From Candidatus Raymondbacteria bacterium RIFOXYA2_FULL_49_16 (GTDB lineage: Bacteria > Fibrobacterota > OXYB2-FULL-49-7 > XYB2-FULL-49-35), in assembly GCA_001789205.1 (NCBI GenBank), contig MFYT01000096.1, positions 21,503 to 85,502 on the forward strand: 64,000 nt of DNA, given 5' to 3'. Below, piece after piece: positions 25,777-36,660 of this stretch (position 1 is its first letter; the number at the start of each line of letters is the position of its first letter). Below the pieces are notes generated by a model. The model ran no database searches. It saw only the letters and a list, made by a program, of their open reading frames with translations, and was not told where the DNA came from. A program made the translations under genes and the position numbers.

Positions 25777-28407
25777 ATGGACAATATTGAAAGAAAGTTC
25801 CTCTTCGCTCGTTTCGACGAAGAGTCAACCGGCCGCTTCCACGAGTTCTACGCTCTCTTTGGCGCGCGGCAGAGCGCCCCTGGCAGGAACTTCCATTGTT
25901 GGAACGGCGCGGCTCATGCCCATGGTGATGCGGATCCCAGTCTTTCCATCGATAATGAACGAGGGCTCTATAAATGCCATGCGTGTGGTATCAAGGGCAA
26001 CTTCAATACATTTTACAAAGAGCAAGTGGCGAATGGCCCATTCGATAAATGGGGTGGCTCTTATATAAAATGTATGATGGATCTACTCAATATTGCGGAC
26101 GTTAGCGCCGGTGAATTGGACAAGGCTAAGATAGCGTACAAAAAACTCACCAATAGGCCTGTCGCGACTAGTCCTGTGGCCGCAGCGCCCGGACCGGCAA
26201 CGAACCAAAAAGAAAAGAAAACAGCTGTACCACAAAATCCATCGATTAATGAAGGCTTTGTTGCGGAGCTGTTGAATAATGAAGAAAAGGTAAAGTACCT
26301 CTACAATAAACGTCACATAACGAAAGAGATCATTATAAAATACGGCCTGGGTTTTTCATTTCAATGGGACGGTTTTACCTTCCCTATGTACAACCAAAAG
26401 GGCGAACTCGTCAATATCAAGGTCTATAGGCCGTGGATGCCAAAAGCCAAAAAGTGGCGTTGCATGTTCAAAGACAACCCCGTTGCTCCCAGCCCTCTCA
26501 GTTCTTTGACGGCTCAGAAGATTTATCTCCACGAGGGAGAACCCGATGCATATTGTTCCCTCGCCTTTGGTATAAATGGTTTTACCACCGGGGCCGCCGG
26601 GGGAATGAAACATATAAAGGAACAATTCGGCAATCAATTTGAGAAAATATTCAAAGGCAAAGAAATAATTATTGTCCCAGACAGGGACAAAACTGGAATT
26701 GCGGCTGGAATGGCGGCCGCCGCAAGTCTGCATCTTATCGCAAATCTGGTCAAAATCATCAATTTAGACAAGTCAGAAAAAAATCCGGACGGACTTGATC
26801 CTACATTATTGAATGATAAAGGCAAGCGAGTAGAAAAAGATTTCACTGATTTTCTGCAAAAGAATGGGATGGATGAAACTGCCAAATCTAAATTTCTCGA
26901 CCTGGAGAATATAACAGAGCTTTGGAATCCACCAAGTGACTGCAATGAAAAAGAAGCAAAAAAGAAAAAACTATTGCCCGTTGAAATTGCCGAAGACTAC
27001 TTGAAAGCCCGTGCATACAACATTGAAGACAATTATTATTTAAGATATTATAATTATCACTTTGTCTTTTTCGATGGAAAGGTCTATCAGGTTCTTGATG
27101 ACACAGATGTTGAGAAAGACATATATCAATTTCTCCAGACATACATACAATACCGCGCTTATGCCCGACCCCAGATCGTAAAAGCCATTATCGAGAATAT
27201 TTCAGCGCTTGCATACATTCCACATAACGTTGAGCAACCAGCCTGGATTAGCGACAATAAAATAGCAGGGCAGTTTGTTGTTGTTGAAAATGGCATCGTT
27301 AATATTACGGCTTTGATTGGCAAAAAAAGAGAAGACGAGATTCTTTTACGCCATACACGATATTTTTTTTCCACGGTAAAACTCCCATTTGAATATATAC
27401 CCGCTGCAACTTGCCCGAAATTCAAAGAATTTATCGAGAAAGTTCTTCCTGATCCAAAAGTGCGCCAGTTGGTGTTGGAGTTTGTGGCATCTCTTTTCAT
27501 CCCAGAATTCCCTCATGAACACTTCTTGATTCTTATCGGGGAAGGCGCCAATGGGAAAAGTGTCTTCTTGAATATTACGATCGCCTTGATTGGCAAGGAC
27601 AACGTTTCATCCGTGCCGTTGGAATCATTTTCACAAACACATACGCTGGCGAACACGTTGGGTAAGTTGGCAAATATCGCCTTTGAAATGGGCTATATCG
27701 ATAAAGGAATCGAGGGCATCTTGAAAGCGTACGTTTCGCGCGAACCAATAATGATCAATCAGAAGTACAAACCGGTATATTCGGCAAGGCCGACAGCGCG
27801 CTTGATCTTCGCGACAAACAATGCTCCTCAATTCAGCGACCGTTCTTCTGGAATAGGACGTCGCCTATTGATGGCTGAGTTTAATCAAACCATTCCCGAT
27901 GAAGAGCAGGACAAATTGTTGGCCGAAAAAATCATTAAATCAGAACTGCCGGGAATATTTAATCTGCTCATGGAAAATCTGGCTGCGGTGTTGAAACGTG
28001 GACGCTTTGAGGAACCAGACGCGTGCAAAAAAGCCAAAGAGGCCCTGCGCACTGAAAATGATCCGGTCCGGTTGTTCTTATCGACGGAATGTGAATTCGA
28101 CAAAGATTCGTTAACGAACTGCTCAGGCCTCTATGCATCCTATGTCACATATGCCCAGAAAACAAAACAAGAAATCGTTAAAAGCACCGTTTTTGGCAAG
28201 ACCCTGCATAAAACTTTCCCCTTCATTGAACGGATCCAGCGCCGAGAGGGTGACTCGTCTAAATGGTATTATAAGGGCATTAAAATCATTGGTGACAGCC
28301 AGTTATGTGGCACAACCTATAGTTTTCCCGAGAAGGTTGTAACCGATGTAACCAACGAACTGGATAAAATTAAAAATGTTTATTATGCTCTTCGGAAGGA
28401 TACATAG
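25777..28407 (+). CDS. Primase-helicase: CHC2-like zinc finger + TOPRIM + D5/SF3 helicase
   Basis: FHCWNGAAHAHGDADPSLSIDNERGLYKCHACGIKG; IYLHEGEPDAYC...IIIVPDRDKTG; LILIGEGANGKSVFLN...RLIFATNNAPQFSDRSSGIGRRL. Confidence 0.9.
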   Translation: MDNIERKFLFARFDEESTGRFHEFYALFGARQSAPGRNFHCWNGAAHAHGDADPSLSIDNERGLYKCHACGIKGNFNTFYKEQVANGPFDKWGGSYIKCMMDLLNIADVSAGELDKAKIAYKKLTNRPVATSPVAAAPGPATNQKEKKTAVPQNPSINEGFVAELLNNEEKVKYLYNKRHITKEIIIKYGLGFSFQWDGFTFPMYNQKGELVNIKVYRPWMPKAKKWRCMFKDNPVAPSPLSSLTAQKIYLHEGEPDAYCSLAFGINGFTTGAAGGMKHIKEQFGNQFEKIFKGKEIIIVPDRDKTGIAAGMAAAASLHLIANLVKIINLDKSEKNPDGLDPTLLNDKGKRVEKDFTDFLQKNGMDETAKSKFLDLENITELWNPPSDCNEKEAKKKKLLPVEIAEDYLKARAYNIEDNYYLRYYNYHFVFFDGKVYQVLDDTDVEKDIYQFLQTYIQYRAYARPQIVKAIIENISALAYIPHNVEQPAWISDNKIAGQFVVVENGIVNITALIGKKREDEILLRHTRYFFSTVKLPFEYIPAATCPKFKEFIEKVLPDPKVRQLVLEFVASLFIPEFPHEHFLILIGEGANGKSVFLNITIALIGKDNVSSVPLESFSQTHTLANTLGKLANIAFEMGYIDKGIEGILKAYVSREPIMINQKYKPVYSARPTARLIFATNNAPQFSDRSSGIGRRLLMAEFNQTIPDEEQDKLLAEKIIKSELPGIFNLLMENLAAVLKRGRFEEPDACKKAKEALRTENDPVRLFLSTECEFDKDSLTNCSGLYASYVTYAQKTKQEIVKSTVFGKTLHKTFPFIERIQRREGDSSKWYYKGIKIIGDSQLCGTTYSFPEKVVTDVTNELDKIKNVYYALRKDT

Positions 28408-28491
28408 TGCAAAATATAGAATTCTTTAAAATTTAGCTTTATAGAAGATAAGGGGTTTGTTGGTTACACTGGTTACAGAAGGAGGTTCTCT

Positions 28492-29073
28492 ATGCGATTT
28501 TATGAAGCCAGACTTCATGGCCCAACACCAGTCGATGACGGTTACGGCCTTGATCCCATTCGGACCGAAGCGGCCATGAAAATCTTCCATCAGATGCCAG
28601 GTTTTATCCTTAGTTATAACCCCTCCTTGCCGCCGCGGCGCCGGATCACAGCGCCTCATTTCTGGCAGCCCGGGGACCCAACAATCATCCGCGCGTTAAC
28701 CGTTGCGCCGCCATCAAGGCTGCCGGCCGGGGTTGTGCGGGTGATTATTCCGAGCCTTCCCTACAATGCGAAAATCTATAACTTCGACACTCATAGGCTG
28801 GAATACACCCATGTGGATTTTTCAATTGAGAAGTGCATGGCTTATTGGATATCCAGGTCAGAGTGGTCAACGTGCCGCGAAGAATATCTGTCCGTGCCTG
28901 AATGCAATATTGAGCGTGCGTTTGCAGTCATTGGAATCACCGGTGATGGAATTGTCGCTGGGAAAGGGGTTTGGTTACCAAAGTTCGACAGCCAGGACCC
29001 GGCCTGGGTGGACGATGTGCTTGTGGGCGGTCAATGTATAGATCAGGTCTTTCGGCCATATTCCGAAGGATAA
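28492..29073 (+). CDS. Hypothetical protein
   Basis: 193-aa ORF; RBS agaaggaggt before ATG. Confidence 0.6.
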   Translation: MRFYEARLHGPTPVDDGYGLDPIRTEAAMKIFHQMPGFILSYNPSLPPRRRITAPHFWQPGDPTIIRALTVAPPSRLPAGVVRVIIPSLPYNAKIYNFDTHRLEYTHVDFSIEKCMAYWISRSEWSTCREEYLSVPECNIERAFAVIGITGDGIVAGKGVWLPKFDSQDPAWVDDVLVGGQCIDQVFRPYSEG

Positions 29074-29350
29074 CCACTGTGGCGGACAATGAACATTTGC
29101 ATTTTTTAAGTTATTTACTTAGATTTACTGGTATCACTACTTTGTAGGAATAGTTTCCACGTCTCGTCCGCCAGCGGCGATGACGGCAAAACAACAGGCA
29201 ATAAGTCCTGTTTACGCAAGTCCGGCTGGAGACGGTCGGCAATGTCCCGTGTTACATGGGACTTCTCAAAAACGGCAGCGCACGATTTATGCTGCGCTGC
29301 ACAGTGCTGGCATAGGGTAAGGTCTGTCAAAGCCTGCCCTGGAGAAGTCC

Positions 29351-29722
29351 ATGCAATCCACCCCAAGCCCCATCCCCCGCCCCAGGTCTGCCTTTCCTGA
29401 ACCAGCAGACACCCCACCTCAAAGCCCGACGCCACAAAACAACAGCGCCACCAACCAAGATATCTGGATCAAACAAGAGAAGGCACCATTACCATCCGGA
29501 GCCAAAAGAAAAAATATTGTCTCTCTGCCGGAACTATTAACGGTCACAGAAACCGCAGACTATTTAAAAGTCCCGGTGCAAACAATCTATTCTTGGATAC
29601 ACCGAAAACGTTTGCCTGCATTTAAAATCGGTTGCGGGGTTCGCATTCGGGCTGACTTCCTGGCTGCTAGACTCCAGGGTGAACAAGGAAAAGTGTTGAA
29701 TGACACCATCACAAGCAATTAG
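29351..29722 (+). CDS. MerR-like/excisionase-family DNA-binding protein
   Basis: LPELLTVTETADYLKVPVQTIYSWIHRKRLPAFKIGCGVRIRADFL. Confidence 0.8.
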   Translation: MQSTPSPIPRPRSAFPEPADTPPQSPTPQNNSATNQDIWIKQEKAPLPSGAKRKNIVSLPELLTVTETADYLKVPVQTIYSWIHRKRLPAFKIGCGVRIRADFLAARLQGEQGKVLNDTITSN

Positions 29723-29766
29723 ATTTTCCGGAAGAGATCAAACTCCATGCCGAAAGGAGGCCTGAA

Positions 29767-30894
29767 ATGGCTACACTCCGATGGCGTGGACGCTCTTTAT
29801 GGCTGGATCTGCCCAACAAGGGACAACGGTTAAGGCAAAGCATCATTCGCCGACTCTCCGATGCTCCCAGCGAAATAAAACGCTGTGAACAATTGGGGCG
29901 CGAAGTTTTGTCCAAGCGGATAGTACAGCTTAAAGAGGAAACGTTCTTTGACATTAAGAAACCAAAGTACAATCCGAAATTCTGGCGGCTTGTCGGACTG
30001 TATTGGCACTACCACTTGCGGATGAAGAGATCGGCAAAGCAGGAACGGTCAAAACTGAACGTCTTGTTGAAAGAATTCGGCAGGGAATACGCGGTGAAGA
30101 TTACTCGGGACCGGGTCAGGGCATGGGTAAACAAATCCCGAAGCAAGCAATCAAGCAGGGGCACGCCCTACAACGTGGGAACAATCAACCGTTGGCTGGC
30201 ATACCTGAAGGCTGTATATTACAATGCCTGTGACGAAGACTGCGATGAGGGCAAGCGGCTTGAACGGAATCCGGCGGCACGCATAGACCCAATTGAAGGC
30301 GAGACGATCCGGCAACACCTGGTAAACGAGTACGATTTCAGGCGCATGTACAATGCCGCGAACCCATGGTTCCGGCCTCTCCTGCTGGCTGCATGGGAAA
30401 CGGGCTGCAGGCCCGAGGAGCTCTACAAGACCACTTGGTCGAACGTGGACATGATCGAAAGGGTGATTTATCTTCCCACCAACATTACCAAAACCGGAGA
30501 GGCACGTATCATACCCATGAGTGAGCGGCTGTTTGATGAAATAAAATCACTTCCTAAAAAAAGTGAATATGCTTTCACGAACCACATAGGCGGCCGATAC
30601 AGGGATGTCAGGAACGAGGTCCAGAGAATCCGGGAAAGAACAGGGAATAATTTTTGGTTCCGGGATATGCGGAAAGGATTCGTGACAAGGAAAGTTTCAG
30701 AAGGTCACGATTATTTTGCCATCATGAGCATTACCGGACACCGTACAACGGCAACGTTCAAGCGGTATAATATCGGGACCCTTGCCCAAGCCAGAAAAGT
30801 GGTGGATTCAAGGCCAAAAAGTGACGGGAATAAAAATGATCTGTCACAAATCTGTCACACAGCGGAAACGAGGGCTGTAAGCAATTATCAATAA
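29767..30894 (+). CDS. Tyrosine recombinase/integrase
   Basis: LLAAWETGCRPEELYKTTWSNVD...NITKTGEARIIPMS...FRDMRKGFVTRKVSEGHDYFAIMSITGHRTTATFKRYNIG. Confidence 0.9.
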   Translation: MATLRWRGRSLWLDLPNKGQRLRQSIIRRLSDAPSEIKRCEQLGREVLSKRIVQLKEETFFDIKKPKYNPKFWRLVGLYWHYHLRMKRSAKQERSKLNVLLKEFGREYAVKITRDRVRAWVNKSRSKQSSRGTPYNVGTINRWLAYLKAVYYNACDEDCDEGKRLERNPAARIDPIEGETIRQHLVNEYDFRRMYNAANPWFRPLLLAAWETGCRPEELYKTTWSNVDMIERVIYLPTNITKTGEARIIPMSERLFDEIKSLPKKSEYAFTNHIGGRYRDVRNEVQRIRERTGNNFWFRDMRKGFVTRKVSEGHDYFAIMSITGHRTTATFKRYNIGTLAQARKVVDSRPKSDGNKNDLSQICHTAETRAVSNYQ

Positions 30895-30917
30895 GCAAGA
30901 TAGTTTTTGCGCTGGTT

Positions 30918-30957
30918 ATTTTAAGTCCCTTGTGTCTGCCTATTCCACCACCCGGGC
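30918..30957 (-). pseudogene. 5' half of tRNA-Leu(UAA), candidate attachment-site scar
   Basis: Minus strand GCCCGGGTGGTGGAATAGGCAGACACAAGGGACTTAAAAT, then diverges (AACCAGCG) where the 3' anticodon-stem strand should be. Confidence 0.8.
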
Positions 30958-31129
30958 GATAATCATTTTGAAAAGTAAATATACTTTTAACAGCCCGTGT
31001 TTTTCAATGACAATCAAAACCTATAATAGCCAGCGAGTTCAGTCTCGCAGATAAAAGCAGCGTAAAGTATAATACTGGCATTGCACAAAATATATTGATT
31101 TTGATTTACATATAAATTATACTTAATTT

Positions 31130-32392
31130 ATGCAATATCAGCCTTGGATAAACAACCCTCGCTGGCAGAAAGCTGACCCTAAACTTATTGAAATAGCCGG
31201 ACTGCCGGTCAGATTACCGCACACCAAACGGCTCGCTGAGGAAATTTCGGTTAAACCGCCTGGAATCATTATCGTAAGAGGCCCACGCCAGGTTGGAAAA
31301 TCAACGTTTTTACGGGACTTTGCCTGCAAATGCCTGGTATCGGGCATACCTCCTGAAGCCCTTGCGCTATTCAACGCCGAGGAATACGAGAACCGTCATG
31401 CCCTTGCAGGTGCGCTTGAGGCGTTTGCAATAAAACAAACAGGGTATTCAGTAATACTTATAGACGAAATAACCTCTCTAGATAAATGGTGGCTTTCGCT
31501 TAAGGTGCCCGCAGATAGCGGTTCTCTGAGCCAAACCCTTGTGGTATGTACGGGATCATCCGCTCCGGACCTGCAGGAAGGTGCAGACCTTCTTCCCGGA
31601 AGACGCGGCCGCCGACACCCTGTGGATCTTGAGCTGCTTCCGGTCAGGTTTCGTGATGTCCGTGGCAAACTATCTCTTGAGGAATTCATGCTTACTGGCG
31701 GTATGCCCTGGGCAATAGAAGAATACCTTCGCCTCAAGATCATCCCCTCTCATGTGTATCAATTGTATGCTTCGTGGATCGAAGGCGCATTCCTGAAAAA
31801 CAAACATGCAGCTACCCACCTGCCGCATCTGCTCAATTATCTTGCTTATCACATAAGCACACCCTTCTCCGTTCAAAAACTCTCCCGCGACTGCGGCATT
31901 GGCGCAAACAACACTGCGGAGACTTACTTAACCCTTCTCGAACGCATTTATAGCGTACTGCCATGTATGTGGACGGATATCCACACCCGGAGACCCGCAG
32001 CTCGTAAAAATAGAAAATTCTATCCCTTTGACCCCTTTATTTTTCATTTAATGTCAAGCTATGGCAAAGGGTGGGAAAACACCTTTGCAGCAGCCAAAAA
32101 CATGATCCAATCTCCTGGTGAAATTGGTCCGCTGGCCGAAGCACTCGCAGCAGCTGAACTCAGGCATAGAAGCACAGCAAGCCTCTATTACTGGATGGGC
32201 AGGAAGGAAATAGACTTTGTGGCAGACTCTTTCATTGAAGTAAAATATCAGTCGCGCGTCAGCACTGCCGAATTTGAATGGGCCCGAAAAATATTGCCTG
32301 GCCACGCGCAACTGACCGTACTCACGCGCAATGACCATGCTATTGATGGTATTATTCGCCTTGTCCCGCTCGAAGAATGGCTTCAGGAATAG
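31130..32392 (+). CDS. AAA_14/DUF4143-type ATPase
   Basis: IIIVRGPRQVGKSTFLRDFACK; VILIDEITSLDKWWLSLK; C-terminal YWMGRKEIDFVAD...IEVKYQ. Confidence 0.8.
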   Translation: MQYQPWINNPRWQKADPKLIEIAGLPVRLPHTKRLAEEISVKPPGIIIVRGPRQVGKSTFLRDFACKCLVSGIPPEALALFNAEEYENRHALAGALEAFAIKQTGYSVILIDEITSLDKWWLSLKVPADSGSLSQTLVVCTGSSAPDLQEGADLLPGRRGRRHPVDLELLPVRFRDVRGKLSLEEFMLTGGMPWAIEEYLRLKIIPSHVYQLYASWIEGAFLKNKHAATHLPHLLNYLAYHISTPFSVQKLSRDCGIGANNTAETYLTLLERIYSVLPCMWTDIHTRRPAARKNRKFYPFDPFIFHLMSSYGKGWENTFAAAKNMIQSPGEIGPLAEALAAAELRHRSTASLYYWMGRKEIDFVADSFIEVKYQSRVSTAEFEWARKILPGHAQLTVLTRNDHAIDGIIRLVPLEEWLQE

Positions 32393-32433
32393 CTATAGTT
32401 TTATAAGCTGTTGCCTCTAAAGCATATCGTTTA

Positions 32434-32592
32434 TCAAAGCAGATCAAATTTATCCTTAGGCATATAGCAGACAGGACACACCCAGTCTTCAGGAACTTTT
32501 TCAAAAGGGGTTCCTGGTGAAATACCACCGTTTGGGTCGCCCTTTTCCGGGTCATAAATCCAGCCACAATTGGTACAAATCCATTTTTCCAT
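32434..32592 (-). CDS. Rubredoxin
   Basis: [52 protein letters not shown]; 52 aa, below ORF-track cutoff. Confidence 0.95.
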   Translation of the reverse strand: MEKWICTNCGWIYDPEKGDPNGGISPGTPFEKVPEDWVCPVCYMPKDKFDLL

Positions 32593-32596
32593 GTGA

Positions 32597-35500
32597 CTAA
32601 ACCATAAAATAACGCGCCTGAGGGTGGTGTACTACAAGCGCTGTGGTTGAAAATTCAGGTTCCATCTGATAACTTTCCGTAAGCTTCACGCCAATTGCCT
32701 CACTGTTGACCAGTTTGAGCAATTTCCCGTTTTCCTCAAGATTCGGACAGGCCGGATATCCGAACGCGAATCTGGACCCCTGATAGGGCTGGTTGGCAAT
32801 ATCAACGGTCTCTTGAGCAATTACCTTGGCAATACCCATTTCCTCACGCATAATACGGTGCGCCTCTTCAGCAAGCGCGTCTGTGACCTCAACACCAAGA
32901 CCATGGAGCAGAAAATAGTCTTTAAATTTTTCCTGCGCATACAGCTCATGTAAAATCTTGCCCAGTGTATTACCAAGGGTGACGGCTAAAATTCCCACAA
33001 CATCAGGTCCGGCAGTCTGTTGCCTGAAAAAATCAGCTATACACAAATGCCCTGCGCCTGATTGCCGGGGAAAATCAAAGGAAACCAGAACAGAACCCTC
33101 TGTGTTCAGGACCCGCAGGGTGTTCCCCTCCGAATAGCAGTGAAAGTAGCCGTAGGATATTGCAGGCGTAAACGCATTACTTTCGATAAGCATTGCCTTC
33201 ATCGAAGCATATGCAGGCTCCACAACACGCAGCCGTTGCTCCTGAAATGCTTGTGCGCTCAAGCTGCCTCTGCGAAAACCCCACCTACCCCGGAAAAGCA
33301 CCTCTTTGTTTAAAAAGCGCTCGATATGGGCAAATGGGATGGTCCGGATTTGACGCACGCCTGTAAAGGGACTATTCGGTATTGTGAGTGCAGGCGCAAT
33401 TGGCCGCGTACTTTCATCAGCGTAGGCTAATGGGTTTGACACAGGCCTGCCAGGTTTGGAAAGCTGACCAATATTCCTCTCCTGCTTGCCGTTGTTCATG
33501 GCATTGAGCCCTTCAAAAGCGTCCCTGCAATAGATGACCGTACCTTTGTATACGGGTTTGCATTCATCACGCACAAAAGCAGGGGTCAGCGCAGCGCCGC
33601 CAAGCAGTACAGGAAGGGTAATATTGTTTGAGGCAAAGACCTCAAGGTTTTCACGCATCCGGTTAGCGGATTGCACAAGCAGGCCGCTCATGCCCACAGC
33701 GTGCGGCTTGTGTTCCCGGATAGCCTCGATAAAACGCGCCGCAGGGGTCTTTATGCCAAGATCAATGACTTCAAAGCCATTGTTCGAAACAATAATAGAG
33801 ACCAGATTCTTTCCAATATCGTGCACATCTCCGGCAACTGTGCCAATAAGCAGCTTTTTCCGCGCCACAACCTCTGTTTTATCCATGAATTTCTCAAGAT
33901 AACGCACTGCCTCTTTCATTACTTCAGCTGATTGGAGCACAAAGGGCAATTGCATTTTGCCCGAACCAAAGAGGTCGCCAACCTCTTTCATGGCGGGAAT
34001 CAGGTCGCCATTGATTATCTCAACCGGCTTTTTGATCGCCATGCAACCATCGAGTACATCAGTAAGACCCCGTTTGTCGCCAGTCAAAATCTGGTGCCGT
34101 ATCTGCTCCACAGGCGGCCGCGCAACAGCCTCAATATCCTCTGCAGCGGTCTCCTGGTGCGTGCTGAAATGGGCCATCAGCTCTTTCAGCGGGTCATAGT
34201 CTGGCGCGCGATGATTGAGGAGAAGGTCGGTACATAGGACCCTGACTTTCTCAGGTATGGCATGGCTGGGAATAATCTTTGCACTGTCAATAATGGCAGC
34301 ATCGAGTCCGCGCTCAATGGCAAGATTTAAGAAAACAGTATTTAAAAAAGGCCTTATTTCTTTTGACAGGCCAAAGGAAACATTGCTGACGCCAAGGGTG
34401 GTCAGGATGGCTGGAAATTCCTTCTTCGCAGCCTGAATGGCATAGAGCGTATCTATCGCTGAATTGAAATAAGCGCTGTCACCGCTTCCTACGGTAAAGG
34501 TGAGAAAATCGTAGAGCACATGGCCGTCAGAAAGACCGAATTCCTCGGAACAAATTTTCCTAATGCGCCTGAATACGTCCAGTTTTTGGTCGCAGCTTAC
34601 TGCCATGCCTTTTTCGTCTATGGTAAGGGCGATAACAGGCGTTTTGAACCTGGCTGCAAGGCAGCAGATTGACCGCAGCTTTGCTCCTCCATCTTCCAAA
34701 TTTACTGAATTGATAAGGCTGCGGCCGGGCAGCTTTTTTAGCGCGATCTCCAGCGCGGCCGGATTAGTCGAATCAATGACAATTGGCAGCCTGACCATTG
34801 TGCCCGCGAGGGAATAAAAAGTCTCGCTGTCCGCAAGCTCGTTCCTGCCGGCATAGGCAAGGGAAACATCAACCGCATGGGCGCCGCTTTTTTCCTGGTC
34901 GCTTGCCACGGCAACAACTTCTTCGAACTTTTCCGTAAGCAAAAGCTCCCTGAATTTCCTGCTTCCCGTGGCATTCGCCCTCTCGCCAATAATAAAAGGC
35001 GCTGGGTCTTGTTTAAAAGTCACCGCGCCATACAAGGATGAAACAACGCCGGAGCACGCTCGCGCACGCTGTGTTGATTTGGTCAAACCGTTGACTTTCT
35101 TTGCCACTGCCCGTATATGGTCCGGCGTTGTGCCGCAGCACCCGCCGACAATGTCAATGCTATACTTTTCAACAAAACGGGCAAGCGTATTGGAAAATTC
35201 TTCCGGAGATTCGGGATAGACTGTTCTTCCTTTGAGTGAAACAGGCATGCCCGCGTTAGGCATAAGCGACACAAGACCCCTGAATTGATCGCGCAGCCGG
35301 GCAAGGTATTCTTCCATGCCCGCAGGCCCGGTAGCGCAGTTGAGGCCAACAATATCAGGACCAAAGGGACAAATGACAGCCAGGGCCGCTGGCAGATCGG
35401 AACCCGCGAGCATGACGCCTGTTGGTTCCATGGTAAGAGAGACCATGACCAGGGGCTGCTCTTCCCAGGGCACGCCAAGTTCTTTAAGCACATCGTTGAT

Positions 35501-36016
35501 GGTTATGAGTACTGTTTTTACCTGAAGAATATCCTGACAGGTCTCGATTGTTATTATATCTACCTGATCTTCAATAAAACACCGGATCTGCGGTCGATAC
35601 GCGGCGGCCATGTCATTAAAACGTATATGGCCCAGCGAAGGCATTTTGGTTGAAGGGCCAATTGATCCTGCGACCAAAATCTTTCTGCCTGCAGAAACGG
35701 CCGCTTTTCGCGCTATGGCCACTGCTGCCCTGTTTATTTCCACAATACGCGATTCTAATCCATATTCAGCCAGTACGATGCTGTTTGCGCCAAAGGTGTT
35801 GGTCTCAATGACATCCGCGCCAGCGCCGATAAAGCCCGCGTGTATCTCCTCCACTGCTTGGGGAGAAAAAAGGTTCAATGCCTCGATACATCCCTGATAT
35901 TCGGGCTTTCCGTAGTGAACGCCAGCGCTCTCCTCAAGCATCTTGATCGCGCTGCCCATTGCTCCGTCAAAGACGATTATCCGGCCATTGAAAAACGTTA
36001 TCCTCTTTTTGTCCAT
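32597..36016 (-). CDS. metH: Cobalamin-dependent methionine synthase
   Basis: Hcy-methyltransferase, pterin-binding, B12-binding ([14 protein letters not shown]) and activation domains in 1139 aa. Confidence 0.95.
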   Translation of the reverse strand: MDKKRITFFNGRIIVFDGAMGSAIKMLEESAGVHYGKPEYQGCIEALNLFSPQAVEEIHAGFIGAGADVIETNTFGANSIVLAEYGLESRIVEINRAAVAIARKAAVSAGRKILVAGSIGPSTKMPSLGHIRFNDMAAAYRPQIRCFIEDQVDIITIETCQDILQVKTVLITINDVLKELGVPWEEQPLVMVSLTMEPTGVMLAGSDLPAALAVICPFGPDIVGLNCATGPAGMEEYLARLRDQFRGLVSLMPNAGMPVSLKGRTVYPESPEEFSNTLARFVEKYSIDIVGGCCGTTPDHIRAVAKKVNGLTKSTQRARACSGVVSSLYGAVTFKQDPAPFIIGERANATGSRKFRELLLTEKFEEVVAVASDQEKSGAHAVDVSLAYAGRNELADSETFYSLAGTMVRLPIVIDSTNPAALEIALKKLPGRSLINSVNLEDGGAKLRSICCLAARFKTPVIALTIDEKGMAVSCDQKLDVFRRIRKICSEEFGLSDGHVLYDFLTFTVGSGDSAYFNSAIDTLYAIQAAKKEFPAILTTLGVSNVSFGLSKEIRPFLNTVFLNLAIERGLDAAIIDSAKIIPSHAIPEKVRVLCTDLLLNHRAPDYDPLKELMAHFSTHQETAAEDIEAVARPPVEQIRHQILTGDKRGLTDVLDGCMAIKKPVEIINGDLIPAMKEVGDLFGSGKMQLPFVLQSAEVMKEAVRYLEKFMDKTEVVARKKLLIGTVAGDVHDIGKNLVSIIVSNNGFEVIDLGIKTPAARFIEAIREHKPHAVGMSGLLVQSANRMRENLEVFASNNITLPVLLGGAALTPAFVRDECKPVYKGTVIYCRDAFEGLNAMNNGKQERNIGQLSKPGRPVSNPLAYADESTRPIAPALTIPNSPFTGVRQIRTIPFAHIERFLNKEVLFRGRWGFRRGSLSAQAFQEQRLRVVEPAYASMKAMLIESNAFTPAISYGYFHCYSEGNTLRVLNTEGSVLVSFDFPRQSGAGHLCIADFFRQQTAGPDVVGILAVTLGNTLGKILHELYAQEKFKDYFLLHGLGVEVTDALAEEAHRIMREEMGIAKVIAQETVDIANQPYQGSRFAFGYPACPNLEENGKLLKLVNSEAIGVKLTESYQMEPEFSTTALVVHHPQARYFMV

Positions 36017-36660
36017 CAGAAACCATATCCCGCGCCAATGCCAATCGCCAGAAAGCTTTCGTTCATGAGAAAATTGTCCTCCATGTAATCCGTGTCGTAG
36101 TGGTAATACTTCAGACGTAATTCGACAAAGAGCGCTTCCTTTTCACGGTATGGGAAAACCATGCCGCCGTTCATGCCGAACCCCCAGACCATGCGCTGCA
36201 CCGCGTTACCGGCCTGCTGCCAGACGAGGAGATTGAGCGTGGGTCCAAGCCCGAAATAACGCCGTTCCTTCCGTGATGGCGTATAGCGGTTTGATAGGCC
36301 GAAATAGAATTCCCCGGACGCATGATAATAAATGCAATTTTCTCCAAAGGGATAGATATCGACGCCAATGGCCGGAATAAAATGATACATTCCAGTTTTA
36401 TCCGCATTATCGAACGCAACATTGCCGCCAATCCCGAATACCGCGGTGGTTGTTCCCTGTTTCGCTCCGCCTGAATCAGGACCAGAGTAATAGGTACCTG
36501 CCTGTGAAGCATAGGTAAAAACCAGGCCGCCCTTGAACATAAAACCGGTATATGACAATTTTGGACTCTCTGGTTCGGAAATCATATGGTCGCGGGGATT
36601 TTCAGCAAATGCCAGCGGTGCCAGGCACCAGGCAAGCATAAAAACATAAAGTATTTTCAT
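36016..36660 (-). CDS. Hypothetical outer-membrane beta-barrel-like protein
   Basis: Signal peptide; alternating aromatic pattern; terminal ...GIGAGYGF. Confidence 0.6.
   Translation of the reverse strand: MKILYVFMLAWCLAPLAFAENPRDHMISEPESPKLSYTGFMFKGGLVFTYASQAGTYYSGPDSGGAKQGTTTAVFGIGGNVAFDNADKTGMYHFIPAIGVDIYPFGENCIYYHASGEFYFGLSNRYTPSRKERRYFGLGPTLNLLVWQQAGNAVQRMVWGFGMNGGMVFPYREKEALFVELRLKYYHYDTDYMEDNFLMNESFLAIGIGAGYGF

Larger units (their letters stand above)
4767..30957. mobile_element. Integrative element (left boundary unresolved)
   Basis: Integrase and excisionase at a tRNA scar; primase-helicase, clamp, RuvB-like, SpoVG and nuclease genes; dense colinear plus-strand genes. Confidence 0.65.

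Noticed and set aside
29115-29435. Minus-strand 106-aa ORF before the excisionase gene
   Set aside because: Overlaps the excisionase start and hairpin-rich noncoding DNA; no recognisable domain.
32597-36016. Numerous plus-strand ORFs antisense to metH
   Set aside because: Shadow ORFs of a well-recognised GC-rich gene; no independent support.
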